A model generated the notes under the pieces. It saw only the letters and a program-made list of their open reading frames with translations. It was not told where the DNA came from and ran no database searches. The translations under genes and the position numbers were made by a program. A stretch of 13,898 bases of DNA from an uncultured bacterium. GTDB lineage: Bacteria > Bacillota > Negativicutes > Acidaminococcales > Acidaminococcaceae. The stretch covers positions 1 through 13,898 of the forward strand of contig CAJMQS010000051.1 in the NCBI GenBank assembly GCA_905215645.1, in the 5' to 3' direction. Positions within the stretch are counted from its first letter, which is position 1. Each line of letters starts with the position of its first letter. Below are positions 8,753 through 13,898 of this stretch, piece by piece.

Positions 8753-8781
8753 GTTAGCACTCTAATGATTGGAGTGCTAAC
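8753..8781. promoter_or_regulatory. CIRCE operator (HrcA binding site)
   Basis: TTAGCACTC, nine bases, GAGTGCTAA: both 9-bp arms (8754-8762 and 8772-8780) match the consensus exactly, and a flanking G/C pair extends each arm to 10 bp. It lies directly after the predicted transcription start, so bound HrcA would block initiation of hrcA-grpE-dnaK-dnaJ. Confidence 0.99.
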
Positions 8782-8792
8782 ATCTAAGTGTA

Positions 8793-8821
8793 AAGATACA
8801 CCTCTTTAGTCAAATTGTCAA
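8793..8821 (-). promoter_or_regulatory. sigma-A-type promoter of the hrcA operon
   Basis: Read leftward: perfect TTGACA (8816-8821), 17-nt spacer, TATCTT (8793-8798, four of six). The start of transcription is expected near 8786, five bases before CIRCE. This is the usual vegetative-promoter-plus-CIRCE design rather than an alternative-sigma heat-shock promoter. Confidence 0.85.
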
Positions 8822-8847
8822 TAGATTTGCCAAAAATATTTTTCTTT

Positions 8848-9981
8848 TTACAGAAATTCCTCAAAGGCCAGATTGCCGTACTGCATCCCTCGTCCTGTCA
8901 GGCGGATCCGGTCCCCTTCCTGGACGATCCAGCCTCTTTCGGCACAGGCAGCAAAAGCGTCTTTATATAATGGAAAGAAACTGCAGCCGGTGCGCTGGCG
9001 GAATTCAGCAAGGGACAGTCCTTTGGCGGTGCGCAGGCTCATGAATACCAGCTCTTCCCGGCGGATCTCCGGAGACAGCTCCTCCCGTTCCGGGGCTTCT
9101 CCCCGAAGGTAGGCCATCAAGTTCCGGGGATTGGTTTCCCGGCAGGTGCCGTCGAACCGGCAGGCCGCCGCCCCGAAAGCCAGATAGGGATCGTAATGCC
9201 AGTACACCTGGTTGTGCCGGGATGCCTGGCCTGGCCGGGCGAAGTTGGAGATCTCATACCGCTGGTAGCCGGCTTGGGGCAGAGCTTCCATAAGGAAATC
9301 GTACATGGCTCCCGTCTCGTCTTCCGTGGGCAGGGCTGCTTTCCCTTCCCGGAGCTGTTTGGCCAGGAGCGTCCCCTCCTCCACGGTGAGCCCATAGACG
9401 GACACATGGTCCACCCCGGTTTGCAGCAGCCGTCCCAGGGACTGTTGGACGCTTTCCAGGGTCTGGCCGGAATACCCATAGATCAGGTCCCCGCTGATCC
9501 GCTGGAACCCGGCTTCCCGGGCCATGGCGATGGCCGCTTCCGCTTCTTCTGCCGTATGGATCCGTCCCATGGCAGCAAGTTCGGCCTGCTGGAAGGACTG
9601 GATCCCCAGGCTCAGCCGGTCGAAGCCCAGCTGCCGGTAAAACCGGAGCTTCTCCAAGTCCACTGTCCCCGGATTGGCCTCCAAGGTAGCTTCTGCCGGC
9701 TGCTGCCAGAATCCCCGCTCTTTCAGGGCCGTGACCACCGCCTCCATGGCATCCAGAGGCAGTACACTGGGGGTCCCCCCTCCAAAATACACCGTAGCAG
9801 TGGGAGAAACCGGCAAAGCCGGCGTCCAGGCGGAGATTTCCTCCACCAAACGCCGGGCATAGTCGTTCATGATATGTTCGTTGTAAATCTGATAAGAAGC
9901 GAAATCGCAATAGGCACATTTATGGACACAAAATGGGATGTGGACATAAATCGCCTGATAGGATTCCCAGGGTTTTGCCAT
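8848..9981 (-). CDS. hemW: Radical SAM heme chaperone HemW (formerly annotated as HemN-like coproporphyrinogen oxidase)
   Basis: 377 residues from the ATG at 9981. The 4Fe-4S-binding CxxxCxxC is C18, C22, C25, followed by DF as in HemW. GGGTPS (67-72) and EANPGT (101-106) are radical-SAM core motifs for binding S-adenosylmethionine. The HN..YW motif (H256, N257, Y260, W261) is the mark of HemW, and the C-terminal HemN_C domain is complete. Family knowledge: HemW binds heme and inserts it into respiratory enzymes; it is not the oxidase of heme synthesis. I chose the start at 9981 because GGGAGG lies 7 nt upstream. An ATG at 10002 that overlaps the ldh stop as ATGA is possible but has a poor ribosome site. 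The gene sits 17 bp after ldh, so the two are probably cotranscribed, and lies just before hrcA as in many Firmicutes. Confidence 0.93.
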   Translation of the reverse strand: MAKPWESYQAIYVHIPFCVHKCAYCDFASYQIYNEHIMNDYARRLVEEISAWTPALPVSPTATVYFGGGTPSVLPLDAMEAVVTALKERGFWQQPAEATLEANPGTVDLEKLRFYRQLGFDRLSLGIQSFQQAELAAMGRIHTAEEAEAAIAMAREAGFQRISGDLIYGYSGQTLESVQQSLGRLLQTGVDHVSVYGLTVEEGTLLAKQLREGKAALPTEDETGAMYDFLMEALPQAGYQRYEISNFARPGQASRHNQVYWHYDPYLAFGAAACRFDGTCRETNPRNLMAYLRGEAPEREELSPEIRREELVFMSLRTAKGLSLAEFRQRTGCSFFPLYKDAFAACAERGWIVQEGDRIRLTGRGMQYGNLAFEEFL

Positions 9982-9998
9982 GCTATCCCTCCCTGGCT

Positions 9999-10946
9999 TC
10001 ATGCCATCCCGATAGTAGCGGCGGTGTCCTTCAGGATCTGGGCGGAACGGGCCAGGGCTTTCTGTTCTCCCTCGCTGAGGGAAATGGGGACGATCTTTTC
10101 GATGCCGTCTTTCCCTACGATGGCCGGCAGGCTCAGGGTCGCCCCAGTCAGGCCGAATTCCCCGTTCAGATAGATGGAAACCGGCAGGATGCTCTTTTCA
10201 TCCCGGACGATGGCGCTGCAGATCCGCTGGACCCCCATGGCAATGCCGTAGTAGGTGGCCTTTTTCTTTTCGATGATCTCATAGGCGCTGTTCTTTACGC
10301 TGTCTGCGATCTTTTCCATAGCCTTTTCATGATTGTAGAATCCCCGCATCTCGCAGAAATCGTGGATGGATACACCCCCTACATTAGCACTGCTCCACAC
10401 CGGGATTTCACTGTCCCCGTGTTCCCCGATGATGTAGGCTTCGATGTTCCGGTTGTCCACATTCAGATGCCGGCCCAGGAGGAATTTCAGCCGGGCAGTA
10501 TCCAGTACCGTGCCGGACCCGAATACCCGGTTCCGAGGCAGTCCGGACATCTTTTGGGCCACATGGGTGAGGATATCCACCGGATTGGCCACGATCAGCA
10601 GGATCCCTTCGTAGTTCCGTTTGGCGATTTCCGGGATGATGGTCCTCAGGATCCCCGCATTCTTCTTCACCAGATCCAGCCGGGTCTCTCCCGGTTTCTG
10701 GCCGGCTCCGGCCGTGACCACGATGATGGCCGCATCGGTCACGTCATCGTAAGTGCCTGCATAGATATCCATAGGAGCAGCAAAAGTCATGCCGTGGTTG
10801 ATGTCCATGGCCTCCCCTTCTGCCCGATTCCGGTCCACATCCACCAGGACCATTTCCGAAAACAGCCCGTGCTGCATCAAGGTATAGGCGGTAGCGGCTC
10901 CCACCATGCCGCAGCCCACAATAGCGACTTTTCTGCTGTTGATCAT
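9999..10946 (-). CDS. ldh: L-lactate dehydrogenase (NAD-dependent)
   Basis: 315 residues, usual length. It interconverts pyruvate plus NADH and L-lactate plus NAD+ in the cytoplasm. The nucleotide-binding fold begins at once with GCGMVG (11-16), and D36 is well placed to prefer NAD. The active-site loop is GQKPGETR (82-89): Q83 is the residue that specifies lactate, where malate dehydrogenase has Arg. R89, R152 (in DTARL) and the catalytic H176 (in GEHGDSE) are all present. The ATG at 10946 is chosen because the Rossmann strand starts right after it; AAGGAG is 12 nt upstream, a long spacing. A TTG at 10982 would add 12 residues that do not look like family sequence. It heads an apparent ldh-hemW operon. 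Confidence 0.95.
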   Translation of the reverse strand: MINSRKVAIVGCGMVGAATAYTLMQHGLFSEMVLVDVDRNRAEGEAMDINHGMTFAAPMDIYAGTYDDVTDAAIIVVTAGAGQKPGETRLDLVKKNAGILRTIIPEIAKRNYEGILLIVANPVDILTHVAQKMSGLPRNRVFGSGTVLDTARLKFLLGRHLNVDNRNIEAYIIGEHGDSEIPVWSSANVGGVSIHDFCEMRGFYNHEKAMEKIADSVKNSAYEIIEKKKATYYGIAMGVQRICSAIVRDEKSILPVSIYLNGEFGLTGATLSLPAIVGKDGIEKIVPISLSEGEQKALARSAQILKDTAATIGMA

Positions 10947-10998
10947 TCTAAATCTGGACTCCTTCCTGTTTGGCCCCTGCAATTCCCAGGAAACCGAT

Positions 10999-11019
10999 AT
11001 GTATATATTTTAGATACAT
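10999..11019. repeat. imperfect 21-bp palindrome in the ldh leader
   Basis: ATGTAT (10999-11004) and ATACAT (11014-11019) are inverted around an AT-only centre in which two more base pairs match. It begins at about the predicted transcription start of ldh, so it could be an operator. It does not resemble a Rex site. The region is AT-rich, which lowers its weight. Confidence 0.35.
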
Positions 11020-11023
11020 TTCT

Positions 11024-11032
11024 ATTATAACA
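11024..11032 (-). promoter_or_regulatory. extended -10 promoter of ldh-hemW
   Basis: On the leftward strand TGTTATAAT is a perfect TGnTATAAT extended -10. There is no good -35 at 16-18 nt (CTTCCC at 17 nt), which extended -10 promoters tolerate. Transcription would start near 11017 and give a leader of about 70 nt. Confidence 0.6.
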
Positions 11033-11053
11033 GAAAAAAAGAAAAAGGGAAGC

Positions 11054-11935
11054 CTAGCGCTGGGCCAGGAGCACCGCCGCAAAGACCAATACACAGCCGG
11101 CGATTTCTCGGCTGGTCATCACTTCCCCCAGGAACAGCCAGCCCGAGAGCACAGCGAATACGGATTCCAGGCTCATGATCAGGGTAGCGGTAGTGGGTTC
11201 GGTGTATTTCTGGCCGATAATCTGGAGGGTGTAGGCCACCCCGCTGGAGAGCACCGAAGTATATAGCAGGGGCCACCGGGCCCCCCACAGGGCACTGCTC
11301 AATCCTCCTGCCGGCACCCTTTCCCACACCAGGGCCCCCAGGGCGGACACCAAACAGGTCATGGCGAACTGGATCCAGGCCACCCGTACCCCGCTGGCCC
11401 CCTTCCGGAGGAAATGGTCCACAAAAAGGATGTGGAGTGCGAAGAACACCGCACAGCAGAACACCAGGAAATCCCCGAAAGAAACGGTAAAGCCCCCTTT
11501 CACGCACAGGAGATAGAATCCCACCAAGGCCAGGGGCACGCACAGGAGCAGGATCTTCCGCACCGTCCGCCCCAAAAAGCGTCCCAGGATGGGCACCAGG
11601 ATGATGTACAGGGCCGTGATGAAGCCGGCCTTCCCGGCGGTGGTCATGGAAAGCCCCACCTGTTGGAGGTTGCTGGCGATTCCCATGATCAGCCCGCAGC
11701 AAAGGCCACCTTTCACCGTGACCCTATCCGGCTTCAGTTTCTGCCATAGGCTCCCCCGATGTCTCCCTCCAAAAGCCAGCACCACCGGCACCAACACCCC
11801 GGTGGCCAAAAGGTTCCGGGCGGCGTTGAAGGTAAAAGGCCCCACATAGTCCATGCCCACGCTCTGGGCCACAAAAGCGCTGCCCCAGATCAAAGCCGTA
11901 AGCAGCAGCATCAGATTTCCTTTCATTCGATCCAT
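11054..11935 (-). CDS. EamA/DMT-superfamily membrane transporter, substrate unknown
   Basis: 293 residues in the cytoplasmic membrane with about ten hydrophobic segments, arranged as two EamA repeats (about 5-145 and 152-290). Typical stretches are LTALIWGSAFVAQ (12-24), AGKAGFITALYIILVPIL (100-117) in the first repeat and the PTTATLIMSLESVFAVLSGW segment (247-266) then LFLGE (267-271) in the second. Family members export amino acids, metabolites or drugs; nothing here shows the substrate. I start at the ATG at 11935, which has AAGGGG 6 nt upstream; the ATG at 11956 would contain that site inside the gene. TACAAT at 11955-11960 could be its -10 box, without a clear -35. It stands 107 bp upstream of ldh with only a T-rich tract and a weak 3-bp-stem hairpin after its stop, so read-through into ldh is possible. 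Confidence 0.88.
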   Translation of the reverse strand: MDRMKGNLMLLLTALIWGSAFVAQSVGMDYVGPFTFNAARNLLATGVLVPVVLAFGGRHRGSLWQKLKPDRVTVKGGLCCGLIMGIASNLQQVGLSMTTAGKAGFITALYIILVPILGRFLGRTVRKILLLCVPLALVGFYLLCVKGGFTVSFGDFLVFCCAVFFALHILFVDHFLRKGASGVRVAWIQFAMTCLVSALGALVWERVPAGGLSSALWGARWPLLYTSVLSSGVAYTLQIIGQKYTEPTTATLIMSLESVFAVLSGWLFLGEVMTSREIAGCVLVFAAVLLAQR

Positions 11936-11976
11936 GGTATTCCCCTTTTCGCACATTGTAAGAATAAGGATACCAT

Positions 11977-12008
11977 AAAAAGGTGCTGTTGCCTAGGTAA
12001 CAGCACCT
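11977..12008 (-). terminator. 28-bp near-palindrome with T-run: candidate leftward terminator, attenuator or operator
   Basis: The arms AGGTGCTGTT (11981-11990) and AACAGCACCT (11999-12008) are perfectly inverted, and the centre CCTAGG is itself a palindrome, leaving one unmatched G/T pair. On the leftward strand the hairpin is followed by five T, as in an intrinsic terminator. But it lies in the control region upstream of the leftward transporter gene, not after any leftward gene. It could therefore insulate or attenuate that gene, be a relict, or be a protein-binding dyad. Confidence 0.55.
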
Positions 12009-12086
12009 GATTGTCAACTTTCAGCCGTCATCAGACGGATGATAAAATTTGCAGGCAGATTTTTTCTTTTTTATTTTCAAAAGTCC

Positions 12087-12117
12087 TTGACTTAAAGTGA
12101 ACTTTAAGGTTTATGCT
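12087..12117 (+). promoter_or_regulatory. MerR-type promoter with 19-bp spacer and operator dyad, driving the hydrolase gene
   Basis: TTGACT (12087-12092) and TATGCT (12112-12117) are 19 bp apart. Most of the spacer, with two bases of the -35 box, is the perfect dyad CTTAAAGTGAACTTTAAG (12091-12108; 8-bp arms, 2-bp centre). An over-long spacer filled by a dyad is the mark of promoters that MerR-family proteins activate by twisting the DNA. The layout and bases resemble sites reported for AdhR/NmlR-like regulators. A gene for such a regulator follows the hydrolase gene. Confidence 0.82.
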
Positions 12118-12169
12118 GGGACCATGAAAACAAGCCACCTGACCATTATGAAAAAAAGGAGTGTCTATC

Positions 12170-13297
12170 ATGAAAAACCGCAAAATCTTCTTGAAAAAAG
12201 TCCTGCTCACCGCCTTGCTGGGTTCCCTATTTACTGTAGGGACCGGCGCTGCTTTTACGGAAGCGGCCGGCAAAGTCCCCGGCCCTTCCAAAGCCCCCAA
12301 AGAAACCATCAAAGCCTCCGCTCTGTCTAACCGGTGGGACAAGACCTTCCCAGAAGATGCCCGGGCGGACCATCGGAAAATCACCTTCCACAACCGGTAT
12401 GGGATTACCCTGGTGGGTGACCTGTACACTCCCAAAAACATGAAAAAGGGAGAAAAACTTTCCGCCATTGCCATAGCCGGTCCCTACGGAGCCGTCAAGG
12501 AACAGGTTTCCGGCCGGTATGCCCAGGAACTGGCAGCCCGAGGCTTCATCACCCTGGCTTTCGATCCCTCCTTCACCGGGGAAAGCGCCGGAAAGCCCCG
12601 GAACACCACCTCCCCTGACATCAACACGGAAGATTTTTCCGCTGCTGTGGATTATCTGTCCACCCAGGACAACATCGACCCGGAAAAGATCGGTATCCTG
12701 GGCATCTGTGGCTGGGGCGGCTTTGCCCTCAATGATGCGGCCATGGACACCCGGGTGAAAGCCACGGTCACTTCCACCATGTACGATATGAGCCGGGTCA
12801 TCGCCAATGGTTATTTCGACTATGAAAAGGACGAAGCCACCCTGAAAAAGGAACGGATGGCCGCCCGGAAGGCCATCAGTGCCCAGCGCACGGAAGATTA
12901 CCGGAACGGCACCTACAAAATGGCCGGTGGCGTTCCCACGGAAGTAACCGCTGACACCCCCCAGTTCGTCAGAGATTACCATGACTACTATCAGGAGAAG
13001 CGGGGCTACAGTCCCCGGTCTTTCGGCTCCACCACCGGCGCCACCCTCAGTTCCCTGCTGGATTTCATGAACATGCCGCTGCTCAGCCGTGCCGATGAAA
13101 TCGAAAGTCCCGTGCTGATGATCCACGGAGAAAAAGCCCATTCCCGGTACTTCAGCGAAGACGCCTTCAAGAAACTGAAAGGGAACAACAAAGAACTGCT
13201 GATCATCCCCGGCGCCGTCCACACCGACCTGTACTACAAAATGGATGTAATCCCCTTCGACAAAATCGAATCCTTCTACCGTCAGTATCTGAAATAA
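12170..13297 (+). CDS. Exported alpha/beta hydrolase with probable cysteine nucleophile, function unknown
   Basis: 375 residues. The ATG at 12170 has AAGGAG 8 nt upstream; a GTG at 12161 overlaps that site and is rejected. The N-terminus is a signal peptide (KNRKIFLKK, hydrophobic VLLTALLGSLFTV, cleavage near residues 28-32), so the enzyme should act in the periplasm or on the surface. There is no lipobox cysteine. The core has the hydrolase fold, with AIAGPYGA (101-108) where the oxyanion region is expected. The nucleophile elbow is G178-I-C180-G-W-G183, with Cys instead of Ser as in dienelactone hydrolase. The VLMIHGEKAHSR segment (315-326) and H351 in PGAVHTD would supply the acid and base. 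Substrate is unknown; ester, lactone or thioester chemistry is only a guess. A MerR-type promoter lies upstream and a MerR gene 92 bp downstream. Confidence 0.85.
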   Translation: MKNRKIFLKKVLLTALLGSLFTVGTGAAFTEAAGKVPGPSKAPKETIKASALSNRWDKTFPEDARADHRKITFHNRYGITLVGDLYTPKNMKKGEKLSAIAIAGPYGAVKEQVSGRYAQELAARGFITLAFDPSFTGESAGKPRNTTSPDINTEDFSAAVDYLSTQDNIDPEKIGILGICGWGGFALNDAAMDTRVKATVTSTMYDMSRVIANGYFDYEKDEATLKKERMAARKAISAQRTEDYRNGTYKMAGGVPTEVTADTPQFVRDYHDYYQEKRGYSPRSFGSTTGATLSSLLDFMNMPLLSRADEIESPVLMIHGEKAHSRYFSEDAFKKLKGNNKELLIIPGAVHTDLYYKMDVIPFDKIESFYRQYLK

Positions 13298-13318
13298 GCA
13301 GTCAGTTCATAAAAGCCG

Positions 13319-13327
13319 TGGTACAAT
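13319..13327 (+). promoter_or_regulatory. possible extended -10 promoter of the MerR gene
   Basis: TGGTACAAT fits an extended -10 (TGn plus TACAAT, five of six). The base pattern at -35 is poor. It lies in the 92-bp gap after the hydrolase gene and would let the regulator be made at a low level independently of the upstream promoter. Confidence 0.4.
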
Positions 13328-13389
13328 GGAACCATCTGCAGGGAAGGGAGAATCGCTTTCCTGAATTTGAGAGTGAAAAGGAGAACCCA

Positions 13390-13839
13390 ATGTCTTACAC
13401 CATTTCACAGGCAGCAGAAATCACCGGCATCAGCCCCTCTGCCATCCGCTATTATGACAAGGAAGGACTGCTGCCCCAGGTGGACCGGAAAAACGGCATC
13501 CGTCTCTTCAACGATATGGATATCCGCTGGCTCCATCTGCTGACCTGCCTGAAAAATACGGGGATGCCCATCAAACGCATCCGGGAATACGCGGATCTGG
13601 CCCAGCGGGGCGATGAAAGCCTGAAAGAGCGCCAGGCCCTCATCCGCCAACAACGGCAATTTGTCCTGGACCAGATCGAACAGCTCCAGTACTATATGGA
13701 AGAACTGGACTTCAAGGAATGGTACTACAACAAAGCCCTGGAACTGGGTTCAGAAAGCAAAATCGATTTCAATGTATATGAACGGGAAACTGGAAAGAAG
13801 TCACCGGATGATCCGGACCGACTGATGGCCGAAAGATAA
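13390..13839 (+). CDS. MerR-family transcriptional regulator, AdhR/NmlR-like
   Basis: 149 residues from the ATG at 13390, which has AAGGAG 6 nt upstream; a GTG at 13318 is rejected. The N-terminal winged helix-turn-helix (YTISQAAEITGISPSAIRYY, residues 3-22; then DKEGLLPQVDRKNGIRLFND) is typical MerR. A long dimerising helix spans about 80-118 and there is no large ligand-binding domain. There is one cysteine, C53 in LLTCLKNTGM. From memory this aligns with the conserved cysteine of B. subtilis AdhR, which reacts with aldehydes; that alignment should be confirmed. The metal-binding cysteine pairs of CueR or MerR itself are missing. It probably activates the hydrolase promoter at 12087-12117, and may be made from the same transcript as well as from its own weak promoter. 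Confidence 0.93.
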   Translation: MSYTISQAAEITGISPSAIRYYDKEGLLPQVDRKNGIRLFNDMDIRWLHLLTCLKNTGMPIKRIREYADLAQRGDESLKERQALIRQQRQFVLDQIEQLQYYMEELDFKEWYYNKALELGSESKIDFNVYERETGKKSPDDPDRLMAER

Positions 13840-13842
13840 AAC

Positions 13843-13890
13843 AAAAAGGGGCTGTTGCATGTGTGAAAATCTCACGCATGCAACAGCCCC
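13843..13890. terminator. long hairpin terminator after the MerR gene, probably serving both directions
   Basis: A 19-bp stem (13848-13866 with 13872-13890) with one G-T wobble closes a 5-nt loop. On the plus strand it is followed by CCTTCGTCA, a poor T-run; on the minus strand it is followed by TTTTTGTTTT, a good one. It therefore fits best as the terminator of a leftward gene to the right of the window, which also ends the rightward MerR transcript (4 nt after its stop). Confidence 0.85.
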
Positions 13891-13898
13891 CTTCGTCA

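Noticed and set aside
9982..10002. ATG at 10002 as the hemW start, giving an ATGA overlap with ldh
   Set aside because: GGGAGG is placed correctly for the ATG at 9981 and the extra seven residues do not look like HemW; kept only as an alternative.
11033..11062. T-rich tract after the EamA stop as an intrinsic terminator
   Set aside because: Only a three-bp stem (GCC/GGC) precedes the T-rich tract; too weak to call.
12030..12068. Small hairpin CCGTC-ATCA-GACGG followed by a T-rich stretch in the divergent region
   Set aside because: Five-bp stem, and the T-run starts over 20 nt later, so it is not a convincing terminator or riboswitch.
12124..12330. Possible leaderless peptide starting at the ATG at 12124, close to the predicted transcription start
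   Set aside because: No ribosome site, overlaps the hydrolase out of frame, and its sequence past the first few codons is only the shifted hydrolase reading.
12227..13222. 331-codon minus-strand open frame opposite the hydrolase gene
   Set aside because: The plus-strand gene has signal peptide, catalytic motifs, promoter and ribosome site; the antisense frame has none.
1..13898. CRISPR arrays, insertion sequences, tRNA or rRNA genes, prophage genes
   Set aside because: Looked for on both strands; no regularly spaced repeats, transposase motifs or RNA gene signatures seen.

Overview
The window reads as chromosome of a diderm Firmicute, most likely a Negativicute (Acidaminococcus/Megasphaera-type). 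Two things point there. The heat-shock genes have Firmicutes order and control (hrcA-grpE-dnaK-dnaJ behind a perfect CIRCE operator, and a DnaK with the shortened 'Gram-positive' ATPase domain). The same DNA also encodes an outer-membrane beta-barrel secretion pore with its exported partner, which needs an outer membrane. Coding DNA is GC-rich; the intergenic promoter regions are sharply AT-rich. The genus cannot be fixed from this sequence alone.

Layout, left to right. (1) 1-3703, minus strand: a two-partner secretion pair, with the TpsB transporter gene upstream and a large haemagglutinin-like TpsA gene downstream. TpsA runs off the left edge, so only its first 635 codons are seen. (2) 3704-3971: an AT-rich promoter region for the pair and the hairpin terminator of the heat-shock operon. 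(3) 3972-8821, minus strand: hrcA-grpE-dnaK-dnaJ with a TTGACA promoter and CIRCE. (4) 8848-11032, minus strand: hemW preceded by L-lactate dehydrogenase, with an extended -10 promoter in front of ldh. (5) 11054-11935, minus strand: an EamA/DMT-family membrane transporter. (6) 11936-12169: a divergent control region holding a 28-bp near-palindrome and a MerR-type promoter whose 19-bp spacer contains a perfect dyad. (7) 12170-13839, plus strand: an exported alpha/beta hydrolase with a probable cysteine nucleophile, then a MerR regulator of the AdhR/NmlR kind, closed by a long hairpin at the right edge.

How the genes fit together. The heat-shock block is a standard HrcA-repressed chaperone operon. 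The secretion block exports a large adhesin-like protein. The right-hand hydrolase-MerR pair looks like a self-contained stress-responsive module: the MerR protein carries a single cysteine where AdhR has its electrophile-sensing cysteine, and the hydrolase promoter has the long spacer and dyad that this regulator class acts on. This pair is the least ordinary part of the window. Everything else is recognisable housekeeping or a known secretion family; I see no CRISPR array, insertion sequence, tRNA or rRNA.
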